A stretch of 64,000 bases of DNA, from assembly GCF_000471905.2 (NCBI RefSeq), contig NW_006499751.1, positions 1,283,735-1,347,734 on the forward strand, in the 5' to 3' direction. Numbering within the stretch: position 1 is the stretch's first letter; every line of letters starts with the position of its first letter. Origin of the DNA: Amborella trichopoda. Lineage: Eukaryota; Streptophyta; Magnoliopsida; Amborellales; Amborellaceae. The notes under the pieces are model-generated. The model was not told the origin of the DNA. It was given only the letters and a program-made list of their open reading frames with translations, and ran no database searches. Made by a program: the position numbers and the translations under genes. Shown here one piece after another: positions 12,001 to 22,340 of the stretch.

Positions 12001-13018
12001 ATGATGCTCACTCCAGATAGCCCAATAGTGGTGCATAATACCCGAGACGAAGAATTGGACGACCAAGATGAAGATCAAGAGAGTCAAGAGTCTGAAGAAA
12101 TCTCTCAACCTGAGGAACTTACTTCTCATGTAGAGCAATTCAAGAAGAGGTTCGATGGTGACCCAACGGCTATCTTCGAAGAGACGATTGACGTAAACCT
12201 TGAAACTGAGAAGGACCCAAGGTTAACCCAGATTATAACCTCCTTATCTTCTGAGGAGCGGGAAAATGTGATTTCCTTTCTCAAGGAATATCATGATGTC
12301 TTATTATACGATGATATGCTAAGGCTAGATTCCCCGTTGGTGCAACATCACCTAAGATTCAACGAAGCGGCCAAGCCTGAAAGGTAGAAACCATGACGTC
12401 AAAAGACCCACCTTAAGCTCCAAATTAAAGAAGAAATTGACAAACTTCTCAAGTCGAAGTTCATTACCCCCGTCAATTACTCAGAATGGTTGGCCAACAT
12501 AGTGGTTGTACCCAAGAAAGACGGGAAGATCCAAGTGTGTGTATAGAGACCTCAATAAGGCACGTCCCAAAGACAATTTTCCATTACCAAACAAAGATGC
12601 CTTGGTCAACAACACTACGGATCACGAGATGTTGTCATTCATGGACGGCTTATCGGGTTACAAACAAATCGTCATGACAGAAGAAAACCAAACCAAGATG
12701 TCTCTCATAACGCAATGGGGAACCTATTGTTACAAAGTCATGCATGCTGGAGCAACTTATCAATGGGCAATGACTAACATCTTCCACGATCTAATGCATA
12801 CCATTATGGAAGACTATGTCGACGACATTCTGGTCAAGTTAAAGACCAGGTCTGATCATCTCACCAACTTGAGAACCACTTTCGAAATACTTCGTAAACA
12901 TCAACTCAAACTCAATCCACAAAAAAGTGCCTTTGGAGTTGAATTCGATAAATTACTAAGCTTTATAGTAAGCCAAAGAGGCATTGAGGTGGACCCATCC
13001 AAAATATGAGCCATCATT
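12001..13018 (+). pseudogene. pol: Reverse transcriptase of element B (broken)
   Basis: An acidic pre-RT segment at 12001-12387 ends in the FLKEYHDVLLYDDM-like word that precedes RT in this clade. RT motifs follow: the WLANIVVVPKKDGK region near 12491-12531, a RDLNKARPKDNFPLPN motif at about 12545-12592, FMDGLSGYKQI near 12638-12670, and the catalytic YVDD at 12815-12826. The thumb/connection reaches the IEVDPSKI word near 12985-13008. RT copies element RNA to DNA in the particle. The frame is broken a few times. Confidence 0.85.
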
Positions 13019-13540
13019 GAAATGCCTCCTCCTCGAAACATCAGAGAAATCGGTGGGCTTCAAGGTCGCATACAAGCCATAAGGCGTTTCATTTCACAAC
13101 TGGCGGATAAGTGCGCACCATTCAATAGACTCCTTAAGAAGGACACCCCATTCATATGGGACAATGAATGCCAAGAAACGTTCGATCAAATCAAGGAGTG
13201 CCTCACCAAACCTCCTATCCTTAGTCCTCCTAGTCCAGATAAACCCCTGTTCCTATACATGTCAGTGAAAGACAAGGCCATGGGGGTAATGTTAGAACAA
13301 TATAACGACCATGGACAAGAACAAACGATATACTATATCAGTAAAACCATGGTCGACTATGAGACAAGATATACAGATGTGGAGAAACACTGCTAACACT
13401 TGTGTGGGCCATGCCGAAACTAAGAAATTATATCTTAACTCATTCAGTCAGGCTCATATAAAAAATTGACCCAGTCAAGTATCTCTTAGAGAGGCCAGTC
13501 CTCAATGGACATTTGGCAAAGTGGATAATGCTATTGAGAG
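13019..13540 (+). pseudogene. RNase H (first) and connection of element B
   Basis: 13022-13396 encodes the connection segment (MPPPRNIREIGGLQGR) and the start of the ordinary Ty3 RNase H (KPLFLYMSVKD, GVMLEQ, YYISKTM). The LTYAVWAMPKLRNY-like continuation lies at 13395-13450. This domain removes RNA from RNA:DNA hybrids. Broken copy. Confidence 0.8.
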
Positions 13541-14110
13541 AGTTCGAGATCGAGTATGTCACTAAAAAAATTGGTTAAAGGACAAGCCATTGCTGACCAC
13601 TTAGCTGAACAAGCACTGCCAGACACTATTCCCGTTAACACGGATCTCCCTGATGAGAACCTCTTTATAATTGAGGACTCGATTTGGGAGCTATACTTTG
13701 TCGGTGCAAAAAATGAATACAGGTTAGGTATAGGAGTCATACTATGCTCACCCGAGAATATTTTAATGCTAACAACTATCAAATTGAATTTCCCATATAC
13801 CAATAATGTTGCTGAATATGAAGCCTTGATAGCCAAACTTGAGATTGCCATGGGAATGAAAATCTAGCAAATACGAGTGATTGACGACTCTTTATTCGTC
13901 ATAAACTAACTTCAAGGGATTTGGAAGGTGAAATAAGAAAAGCTCAAACCCTATCAAGAAAATGTGGAAAAGATGATTCCATACCTTAAGAAAATCACCT
14001 TTCAGTATGTAACTAGGGAAAATAATCGGTTCGCTAATACCCTTGCGACCCTTGCTTCAATGGTTGATATTCCTCCAGAAATCACCACTCTGCCATTCTA
14101 CATCAGGAAC
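13541..14110 (+). pseudogene. Second, archaeal-type RNase H of element B
   Basis: 13556-13867 encodes a SLKKLVKGQAIADHLAEQ lead-in, then a second RNase H with WELYFVGAKN, GIGVILCSPE and the NNVAEYEALIA word carrying a typical catalytic glutamate. The FQYVTRENNRFANTLATLAS end lies at about 13995-14055. A duplicated RNase H of this type marks the Tat lineage. Broken copy. Confidence 0.85.
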
Positions 14111-15464
14111 AAACATGACCCTTCCCCACCAAGGATCGAAATTGAAGTGGAGCAAGAAAAGGAGAACGATGGGGAAGTGTTTCTCGTGGGTTCAGCTGCA
14201 CTAGTTAAGGCAAAACCATGGTTCCACGGCGTTTCGTCCCTGTTGAAAGATGAGTTTTACCCCGAAGGAGCCACCAAAAAGGATAACGAAGCCCTTCGAA
14301 GGTTTTTTATAGGATTCTTAGTAAGAGGTGATCTTCTATTCAAAAATTCCTTCGATGGCATCATCTATAGTGCTTCGATCAACCAGAAATTGACCAAGTA
14401 TTGACAAAGCTGCACAATGAAGGAGGTCATTCTGGGGCAGCTGCCTTAGCTCAAAAAATTAGGTGCCAAGGCTATTACTGGAGCACCATGACTGAAGACT
14501 GCTTTAAGTTCGTTAAGAGGTGTCCCCAATGTCAACTCTATGGAGAGCTCATCCATGCACCGTTCGTATCACTCTACTCAAAACCACCTGTATGGCCCTT
14601 CGCCATGTGGGGTCTTGATATCATCAGAATGATATCACCAAATGCCTCAAACGACCACCGTTTTATATTAATGGCTACATAATACTTCACCAAATGGGTA
14701 GAGGTCACATCATTTATTAAAATTGAAGACCAACATGTTGCCTTTTTCATAAAGAACAATATTGCATTCAGATTCGGTGCTCTTGAGTCGATCATCACTG
14801 ATAATGGATCCAATCTAAAAAATGAAAAGGTCACTAAGGTGTGCAAAAGGTTTAGGATAACACAGAAATTCTCCACACCTTACTACCCTCAAGGAAACGG
14901 ACAATCAGAAGCCATAAATAAAGGACTTCTTAAAATCATAGACAAAATAATAGAAGGCGAGAAAGATTGGCATGAAAAGCTAAATGACGCCTTATGGGCC
15001 TACCAGACAATTGAGAAGACACCTACTGACATGACCCCACACTCATTGGTGTATGGTATCGAAGCAGTGCTACCATCGAGGTTGAGATACCATCTCTCCG
15101 AATCGTTAATCATAAATATTTAGATGAGGAACAAAAGATCGAAGCACGAATCACTGACCTCATTAATTTGGATGAAAAATGACTACGAGCAACATAGAAT
15201 ATCGTTGCTTACCAAAATAGAACCGAAAGGGCATATCAAAGAAAAGTTGTTCCTCAACAATTCAGATAAGGAGACATGGTACTAAAGAAAATCTTCCACA
15301 CTCCTGCAAATCCACACCCTTTAAGCAAGTTCAAACCTAGTTGGGAGGGGCCAGTTATGGTTACCCGAGTGCCAACAGACAATTCTTATAAGATAAAAAT
15401 TCAGGAGGGGTACGAACTCAACGACCCCATTAATGCAATGTATCTCAAAAAATACTACCCGTAA
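14111..15464 (+). pseudogene. int: Integrase of element B (broken)
   Basis: The HHCC zinc domain is at about 14410-14545 (LHNEGGH ... CPQC). The catalytic core follows with WGLDIIRM near 14606-14630, SIITDNGS near 14790-14813 and GNGQSEAINKGL near 14893-14930, giving the D,D,E signature positions. A C-terminal SKFKPSWEGPVMVTR segment (15330-15372) and the final NAMYLKKYYP at about 15433-15462 end the polyprotein. The enzyme inserts element DNA into the genome. The frame is broken a few times. Confidence 0.85.
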
Positions 15465-16629
15465 CAAGCTAAAAAACATGATGAAAACCTGAAAAGGCAT
15501 CACAAAGGAAATAAAAAATAAAAAAAATTAAAAAACAAAAAAAAAATAGGACGTGGTAAAACCTGAAAAGGCATCACGGTACAAGGTATAAAAAGATCTC
15601 CAAAAAGGAGCTTTCAATGCAAAGCACTCAAGTACAAACAAGTACTTCCAAGTTCCAATAATACTGCACAAGCAGACTTTGAGGATGAAGACTCTTCCTA
15701 GACCCTATAGGTTCCCAACAGAACCAACTCAGAAAGATGTAAGAGGGTAACATGAATGGAAAACCGAAGTGATTTCGATGAACCTTGAAAAACGTTGAGA
15801 CCCTTCAAGACGGAAGCCCAGCAAGAATCCAGAGGACTCTTCATGGATCTGCAAAGCAGAGGATGAAAGCTCCAAAGGTAAAAAGACAACCTTGTGATTT
15901 TTGAGTTGTCACGATCCTGCAAGGGAATCCTTTCATCATTTTTGGGTAGAAAATAACAAAGAAAATGACCACCAAAGGGGCCACAGGTGGCAAAATTGTA
16001 AGGCCCTTCCCTTTTGAAAATGATGTTTCAATTTGATTGTTAAAATCATCCATTTTCAAAAGCTTTCTGCTTTTATAAGGGACTTCCTCCATCACTACAA
16101 GAGGCTAAACTGTTAGTCAATCTAGTCTGGCTCTCGAAGCCAACTTCCTATGCCTGTTATGTAGGCTTGAAACTAGCCAGGCACTCCAGGGTTGTATCAG
16201 CATAACTAACAACTACCACATATCCGAGATGGGTGAATCTCGCCAATGACGAAATTCGCTAGTTTAGGAGTGCTTTCTGTCGACTGGATCCGTTGATGCA
16301 AAACGAGGTGAGCTCATCCCCGTATGTGCGTATGACAGTCCGATAGCCGGAGATTCGAGACAAAACCCTACAACTAGGGGGGTTGAGTTTGTAAGCAATT
16401 TAGTTTGAGAAGTGTGTGCAAAGAAAGTGTTCTGCTATGCTTCAATGAATCAAATGCACACTTACTACAAGAATCCCCAACAGGGTCAATAAATAAATAA
16501 ATAAATAAAATGAGAAAGGGTTTTTCAAATTCCCCATAACAAGGAAAAGGATGCAAAGGACCTCACAACAGGGGCAGAATTCTCCCAAACAAAAAAAAAC
16601 ATAATAAAAAAATAAAAAAAAAGTATATA

Positions 16630-16860
16630 TATTTTTTGAGCAACACGCCTGGTGTCGCTCGGCCTACGTGGGAGACACCACTAGTGTCGTCCACGTCTCT
16701 CATATCCCATGTAAATCCCAACTTGTATGAGCGACACTCTTAGTGTCGCCCAAGTTTTTTTATGTCAAAACCTCTTTGTTTTTATATAAATAATTTTTTT
16801 TAGGTAGGTGACACCTGCTGTGTTGCCCAAACCTGGGCGACATGCCTTGTGTCACCCAAA
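16630..16860 (+). repeat. GTGTCGC / GCGACAC inverted-word cluster in B tail
   Basis: GGTGTCGCTC, TAGTGTCGTC, GCGACACTC, TAGTGTCGCCC, GTGACACC and GGCGACATG occur at short intervals, giving several possible short stem-loops. The same words recur in the B leader (5905-5955, 6242-6320, 6598-6690) and LTRs (5080-5130, 19210-19330). Confidence 0.65.
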
Positions 16861-17209
16861 TTTTTGTTTTTATCAAAACTTCCCCCACTTAATTTTGGGG
16901 ACTTTCAAGGATCAAACATGGTTTGTCATGGTTTCTTTTATGATCATCTTCAAACATTTTTATTAACTTTTAAAATTAAATGCTCCTCTGTGGCATGAGC
17001 CTAAATTGCCAACCAATTTTTCAGAAAATTTCAAAAACATTCTAAAAAATAAAAACACTCCGTGGTGGCATGAGCCCACACTGTCAACCAAGTTTTCAAA
17101 ATTTCAAAAAAATAAAAAAATTAAATAAAAAGAGACAGCTCTCCTCAGTGGCATGACCCTAAACTGCCAACCAAAGTCCGATCCAGGGCACAACCACCCT
17201 ATTTCAATG

Positions 17210-17710
17210 AAAAAACATCAAACTCGTGCGACGTTAAAGAGCCAAGACAAGAAAAAAATCAAACTCGTGCGACGTTAAAGAGCGGAGACAGGAAAAACAT
17301 CAAACTCGTGTGACATTAAAGAGCTGAGACGGCTAACGTCTAGCCCCGTATGACGTAAAATGTTGAATGTGTTCAGGGCACAACCACCCTATTCAATGTG
17401 TTCAGGGCATAACCACGTTATTCAATGTGTTCAGGAAGCAACCACCTTGTTCAAACGTCTAGCCCCATATGACGCTAAAAGTCGGGTATATCCAATTCAA
17501 CGTCAAACTCGTGCAATGTAAAAGAGACGAGATAGGTAACATCTAGCCTCATATGATGTAAAATGTCGGATATGTTCAGGACACAACCACCCTGTTCAAT
17601 GTTGTTCAGGGCACAACCACCCTGTTCAATGTTGTTCAGGGCACGACCACCCTGTTCAATGTGTTCAAGGCACAACCACCTTATTCAAATGTCTATCCCC
17701 GTATGACGTA
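17210..17710 (+). repeat. Two tandem-repeat arrays in B tail
   Basis: First array: about three units of 40-45 bp around ATCAAACTCGTGCGACGTTA (17216-17335). Second array: units of about 30 bp around GTTCAGGGCACAACCACCCT, several copies at 17367-17450 and 17574-17690. They alternate with GTCTAGCCCCGTATGACGTA. The 30-bp spacing makes a repetitive open frame on the minus strand that I treat as an artefact of the repeat. Confidence 0.75.
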
Positions 17711-18389
17711 AAAGGGTCAGGTGCATGGTCCATTGCTACGTGATGCTAAATTGGTTAGAGGGCTCTATGGTTACAGGAGTTAAAACTACAAACCGACTTT
17801 GTTTTTCAAATATCTTTCTCTTTTCAAAATTTTCACAATAAATTTGTGATTTCAAAAACTTTAATTTCTTTGTTAAAATCGTAACCTGTCCCTGCTTCGG
17901 GTTCTATTTCAAATCTCCCCCTACATTCAAAATTTCTACAACATTTTCTAAAACGAAGGATCATGGACACCCATATATGATGAATATCGCGTTGTCGTGT
18001 TTACCGCGTTGTTGCCTCGTCTCTCTCTTCAGATTCAGCTAGACAAGTCTCTTCCTATAGAAGGCCTTTTTTTATAGATAGCCTTAGGAAACCCTAAGGA
18101 GATCAAAGAAAATGCGAGGGATAAAAATTTCAAAATGCAAAACCCTTGAAGTTAAGTGGCATGGCCAGAAAATCCAACTCGATTTTCAAGCATTGTGTAA
18201 CTCACCGGCAACGCTCGAAACCCTAAGAGGAAACTGCCCTAAGTGGGTGAGTTCAGTGAGCACAATGACTGAAAGGGACAGTTGGTGTGCTCTCTGACCA
18301 CATGACGTCAGGGTGAAATTTAAAATGTCTACTTTATCTTTGACGTTCACTTGCCCCTCGAAGGACAGGGAACACCAGAGTGTCTACTT

Positions 18390-18935
18390 NNNNNNNNNNN
18401 NNNNNNNNNNNNNNNNNNNNNNNNNNNNNNNNNNNNNNNNNNNNNNNNNNNNNNNNNNNNNNNNNNNNNNNNNNNNNNNNNNNNNNNNNNNNNNNNNNNN
18501 NNNNNNNNNNNNNNNNNNNNNNNNNNNNNNNNNNNNNNNNNNNNNNNNNNNNNNNNNNNNNNNNNNNNNNNNNNNNNNNNNNNNNNNNNNNNNNNNNNNN
18601 NNNNNNNNNNNNNNNNNNNNNNNNNNNNNNNNNNNNNNNNNNNNNNNNNNNNNNNNNNNNNNNNNNNNNNNNNNNNNNNNNNNNNNNNNNNNNNNNNNNN
18701 NNNNNNNNNNNNNNNNNNNNNNNNNNNNNNNNNNNNNNNNNNNNNNNNNNNNNNNNNNNNNNNNNNNNNNNNNNNNNNNNNNNNNNNNNNNNNNNNNNNN
18801 NNNNNNNNNNNNNNNNNNNNNNNNNNNNNNNNNNNNNNNNNNNNNNNNNNNNNNNNNNNNNNNNNNNNNNNNNNNNNNNNNNNNNNNNNNNNNNNNNNNN
18901 NNNNNNNNNNNNNNNNNNNNNNNNNNNNNNNNNNN
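18390..18935. other. Assembly gap (546 N)
   Basis: All bases are N. It lies inside element B and covers the end of the tail, the polypurine tract and about the first 30 bases of the 3' LTR. Open frames across it are meaningless. Confidence 0.99.
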
Positions 18936-19970
18936 TCTATGATTTCTTGTACCCTTAAGATCACACTTAACTTAGTAAACCCAATTCCATAGTTCACACA
19001 ACCTACCTTGTGACCCAAAACCAGTCAGCCTGTCCGGAACCTTGTTGAAACCCGGTTTTGACCCAGAATTTTGTAAACGCCTTGTTTTACCAAACAAATC
19101 ATTAAAAATAGCAAAAATTCATTTTGACCCAAATTTTTTCTGGTAGCTTCACAAGAGGCTGAGGAACACATCTGAAAAGAAAATTTTCAATGTGGATAAT
19201 TTTTAGTTTGTGCAGCACAGGGTGTGCTGCCTAGGTGACATGACCCATGCCACTAAGCCTTGGGCGACACAGGGCATGCCACTTAAGCGACACGATCCAT
19301 GCCGCCTAGGCAACATGCCCAGTGCCACCCAAATCCACCTCCCCAAAATGGTATCTTTGACTGGGGGATTGTTTTTGTTGCGGGAGGATATCCTTCCCAA
19401 CGGATTTTGACCCTTATAAACCCTCTTTTCATGACATTTTGAGAGAGAGGGAGAAACTAGCAGAGCAAAAAACATTAGAGAGAGAGCTGCTGAGAGAAAA
19501 ACTCAGCGAAAAAAATCCCTATCTAACTTAAGCTTGAGGACCCTAGTTTTAAGCTATTTCTAGGGCACAACCACCCTACTCAATCAAGATTTGGAGGTTA
19601 ATATCCGGATCAGAGAGACTAAAGAGGACCGGTTCTGATACGGCGAGCCCTAGAAGGCTCGTAAGTCCATGGCCTTCCAGCTAGGTTCGGTATCATTTTC
19701 TTCCATTTTATCTATTTATCTTTTATTTTTTTATTTCATTTTGATCTTTTTAGTAGCTTAAAAATCATATTTTGTATTGTCTTGGATCATGCTGACACTG
19801 CCACATATCTGAGAGTAGATTTGCTCGTTTCTGAGCAGATCTGGCCTCAGATCTGAGTTCGATTTGTCCCACTTTCTTTACCATCTTATTTACATTATTT
19901 TTATCAGTTTAAGGTGTCTATATCCGAGAGATCTTCCAACGAAGATTTGTTTGATTTTGCATCAAAAACA
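18936..19970 (+). repeat. Element B 3' LTR (start hidden in gap)
   Basis: Aligns with 4796-5742 of the 5' LTR from TCTATGATTTC to a CA end at 19970. A TATAAA box lies at 19415-19420. Identity is about 85% by eye, with many transitions. GCACT follows, matching the left target duplication at 4 of 5 positions, and gag of A resumes. Confidence 0.85.
19415..19420 (+). promoter_or_regulatory. TATA box of B LTR
   Basis: TATAAA precedes the CCCTCTTTTCATG block conserved in both LTRs, about 25-30 bases before a purine-rich GAGAGAGAGG segment. Promoter function is inferred from position. Confidence 0.5.
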
Positions 19971-19975
19971 GCACT
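19971..19975 (+). repeat. Target-site duplication, right copy, element B
   Basis: GCACT, compared with GTACT on the left (4762-4766). Confidence 0.6.
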
Positions 19976-20750
19976 GCGGCTATCACAGGAGAGTAGACCA
20001 CCCTACTCATGGCTGTTATAAACTCAACGGCATTATCGAAGCCCTTAATTTAACAAGGGTCAGATAAAGCTCAAAGAGTTAAAGAAGGTGTTCGGGGCAA
20101 TGGAGGCCTCTCATATAGTGACAATCCAAGAGGGTGACGAGACACCCGCTATCCTCTGTGCACTATTTTCTATAATGCTTGAAGAGGGACACATCACAAG
20201 TTCTTGCCTCCAGGGACTGAGAACCTCTGGTGCGCATATCACCAGATACGATGCCATCATGTCAGCGAATGCACTGGCTTCCACAAACTCTTGGCAAAGA
20301 TGATGCAGCAGTGCTAGGAAGGCCTAAGCAACCCATGAGGTCGCCCTAAAGTCTCTCTTCCCCATGTGGAATATGACCTCTCGACACAAGCTCAGGGAAA
20401 CGCTGAACAAAACCCGTTGCAGGCCCTCTTCGAGGTAATGCTCCAAAATAGTCTCGTCACTCCCAAGCCCAGAAGGTAGCCTAAGTGCCTTGCCCAGGGT
20501 ACTGGAAACCTCTGGTGCCCATATCATCAAGTATGGGGCCACGAATTGAAAGAATGCTCAGGGTTTGAAGCCATAGTCACAAAGAAAGTCCTGGAAGACC
20601 ACATCGTCTGTGCCGTTCTCCCGAAGCACTTCCAAGCAGTCACTCCCCTTCAATAGGAAGCCACACTACAAGAGCGAACATTGGACCTGTCAGAGCCCTC
20701 AACCTCTCAGCCTTGGGAAGTCTATCATGGGAGAAGTAGGCTAAAATCCC
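19976..20750 (+). pseudogene. gag: gag of element A, zinc-knuckle end (broken)
   Basis: Continues A's gag after element B. The first knuckle is a CHHC type, CGYHRRVDHPTHGC, near 19974-20015. Next is the EASHIVTIQEGDE block (20094-20132), also present in D and E. A second knuckle-like segment (PYHQ..GHELKEC-like) lies near 20517-20550. Nucleocapsid knuckles bind element RNA. A local duplication (20110-20575) enlarges this part. The frame is broken several times. Confidence 0.7.
20110..20575 (+). repeat. Imperfect ~290-bp duplication in A gag tail
   Basis: AACCTCTGGTGCGCATATCA (20222-20241) and AACCTCTGGTGCCCATATCA (20508-20527) are near identical. The preceding ~100 bases of each are also alignable (AATGCTTGAAGAGG-like against AATGCTCCAAAATAG-like). 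D and E have this block once. Confidence 0.55.
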
Positions 20751-21128
20751 TGAAGCGTGAGGCAGTCCACCAAGCTAAGACTACTCACCAGCCTGATAGG
20801 GAAATCCAAACACCCCCTCAGGGATTCAGAAGGAGATGACAAGCACCCAGGTCAGCCCGTCGAAGGAATCATCTTCCTCAGCCACCGGTTGTGGAAGAAT
20901 TTCTCAGGCCTCTCCCCCCATTACCGACCTTGCTGGACTTCATCCCAGGAGCAGCTCGTCTTATCCTTTCGTCCAATCAGGCCTTGAGTCACCAGCAGCT
21001 CGAGATTCCTCCAATATGGGTGACGACGCTAAAAGCACCCCACAACAGTCAAAGCTGGGGCAAGACCTTAAATACCCCCTGCAAGTGTCCAGTTCGGACG
21101 ACGAGGTAAAAAGCTGCTTAGAATGTTC
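20751..21128 (+). other. A gag-linker junction
   Basis: Decayed linker with RGSRRRRQAPRSARRRN-like and LPPLPTLLDFIPGAARLIL-like words also seen in D (39150-39200) and E (59600-59655), then a GGGTGACGACGCTAAAAGC unit (about 21018-21095). This is a single copy of the 77/78-bp unit expanded in E. Confidence 0.55.
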
Positions 21129-21169
21129 TAACTCTTCTTCTCCTTCCTCATCTTTTATTTCTCCTACAG
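21129..21169 (+). promoter_or_regulatory. Pyrimidine tract plus AG in A linker (putative 3' splice site)
   Basis: A nearly pure pyrimidine run ends in CTCCTACAG, AG at 21168-21169. The same tract with AG occurs at the equivalent place in C (AG 31074-31075), D (AG 39483-39484) and E (AG 60399-60400). Ogre elements are known to splice an intron within the gag-pol region. The matching donor is not identified. Confidence 0.5.
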
Positions 21170-21860
21170 GTGCAGCTCGACAATGCTAAGACTTCAACTC
21201 CATAAATATAGAGCTTGGAGGTACCAGCCTCAACAAGTTGTAGCAAAAGCGCCTCAAAGAAATGCTGGCTCAGGTGGCTGGATTTTCGACAATCACTGAC
21301 GCCCTGGCCCCTTAAGCCAAAACCAAGTCGTCTTCAAGCTCTTGTTCCAAAGAGGTCTCCCACATGGTGCAGATCTTGGAAGTACCATCCAGCACAAGGA
21401 AAATGGGTCTAAGATCGAGAAAAAAGCTACAACCCACACCTCAGAAGCTCAAGGTCCTCAAATTTCTTGATCCTTCACTTTTCCCTAAGCCTAAACCTCA
21501 AACCTCTACATCCTTAATACAAGTCCCTGTTACTTCCCCATCAACCCAAACGACACTGGCTGAGCAACAAAGTCAGCCAGTGCCACAAACCAAAATCCAA
21601 CCAAAGCTTGTTTTTAAGCCTACCCTACCACCTACACCAGTGACTGAATCAGGAACACAGAAGACTAATGAGGATAAAGTGAAATACAATGTGATTGGGC
21701 ATCTGAGAAAGCTTCCTGCCCTTCTAAGTATCTATTACATCCTCTGGATATCTAAGGACTAGCGTATGGCTCTGATTCAAGCTCTTTCTAACTCAGAGGT
21801 GTACGAGACCGAAGTGGATCCTATTGAGGTTGACCCAGCCATCCTGAGTGGGTGCTAAGA
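21170..21860 (+). pseudogene. Linker domain of element A
   Basis: The part after the AG matches the linker domain of C (31076-31300), D (39480-39689) and E (60401-60610) in its helical basic block (LKKTLAQAAG-like word). A proline/threonine-rich stretch follows (21420-21660). Function unknown; it lies between nucleocapsid and protease. Broken copy. Confidence 0.55.
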
Positions 21861-22340
21861 AATCTCATTTTTTGAAGACAACCTTCAGTTGGGAGGCAAA
21901 TTCCACAATTGTCCCCTCTTTGTGAATGGTGAACTCCACGCCTTCCCTATCAAACGGATCATGCTGGATGGAGGGTCAGCAGTCAACCTGATCCCAAGAA
22001 GGATCCTCACTCAATTGGGATTAGGGTCTGATGACCTCATTCCTACCCACATCACTGTGCAAGGGTTAAACCAATCAGGGAAGAAGCTAGCTGGCACAGT
22101 GCGCCTTTGCAAGATCGGTGACCTCAATGATTAGATCCATTTCCACATAATTGACATCGACACCTCCTGCAACGTCATGCTTGGTCGCCCTTGGCTTCAT
22201 GAACAGGGGGTGGTTCCTTCCACACTCCACTAATGCTTCAAGTACAGCCGAGATGGAAGACAACACACAGTCTATGCTGATAAGAGACCGTTCCCTGTAG
22301 CTGAGACTCACTATGCCGATGCCAAGTACTATTTCACAGA
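21861..22340 (+). pseudogene. Aspartic protease of element A
   Basis: Retropepsin remnant. The active-site word LDGGSAVNLIP starts near 21964 with its aspartate codon at 21967-21969. A DLIPTHITVQGLNQSGK flap region (22034-22086) and the C-terminal NVMLGRPWLHEQ word (about 22171-22206) follow. All are typical of plant Ty3 proteases. This is the only clear protease among the A/C/D/E relatives in the window. Broken copy with a few interruptions. Confidence 0.75.

Larger units (their letters stand above)
15465..18389 (+). other. 3' non-coding tail of element B
   Basis: A 2.9-kb untranslated tail after integrase. It contains A-rich tracts (15510-15550), a doubled AAACCTGAAAAGGCATCAC word (15486 and 15553), a (TAAA)n microsatellite near 16489-16508, hairpin words at 16630-16860 and tandem repeats at 17210-17710. 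Its right end is hidden by the assembly gap. No additional gene such as an envelope is recognisable. Confidence 0.65.
4767..19970 (+). mobile_element. Element B: Tat-lineage Ty3/gypsy retrotransposon with long leader, broken
   Basis: A 15.2-kb element with LTRs at 4767-5742 and ending at 19970, a PBS, a 2.7-kb repeat-filled leader, then gag, protease, RT, RNase H, a second (archaeal-type) RNase H, integrase and a 2.9-kb non-coding tail. The gag-pro-RT-RNaseH-aRH-INT order places it in the Tat clade. Its LTR, PBS and protein sequences differ clearly from A, C, D and E, so it is another family. All major parts are present, but the frame is broken in roughly ten or more places. An assembly gap hides the polypurine tract and the first bases of the 3' LTR. 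LTR identity is about 85% by eye. Confidence 0.9.

Noticed and set aside
17475-17675. Minus-strand frame with ten-residue repeats
   Set aside because: Produced by the 30-bp array in B's tail; no start context or homology.
17210-17710. CRISPR-like array
   Set aside because: Units are tandem without unique spacers of constant length, in a plant retrotransposon tail with no cas genes.
18313-19018. Open frames across 18313-19018 on both strands
   Set aside because: They exist only because N codons are not read as stops.
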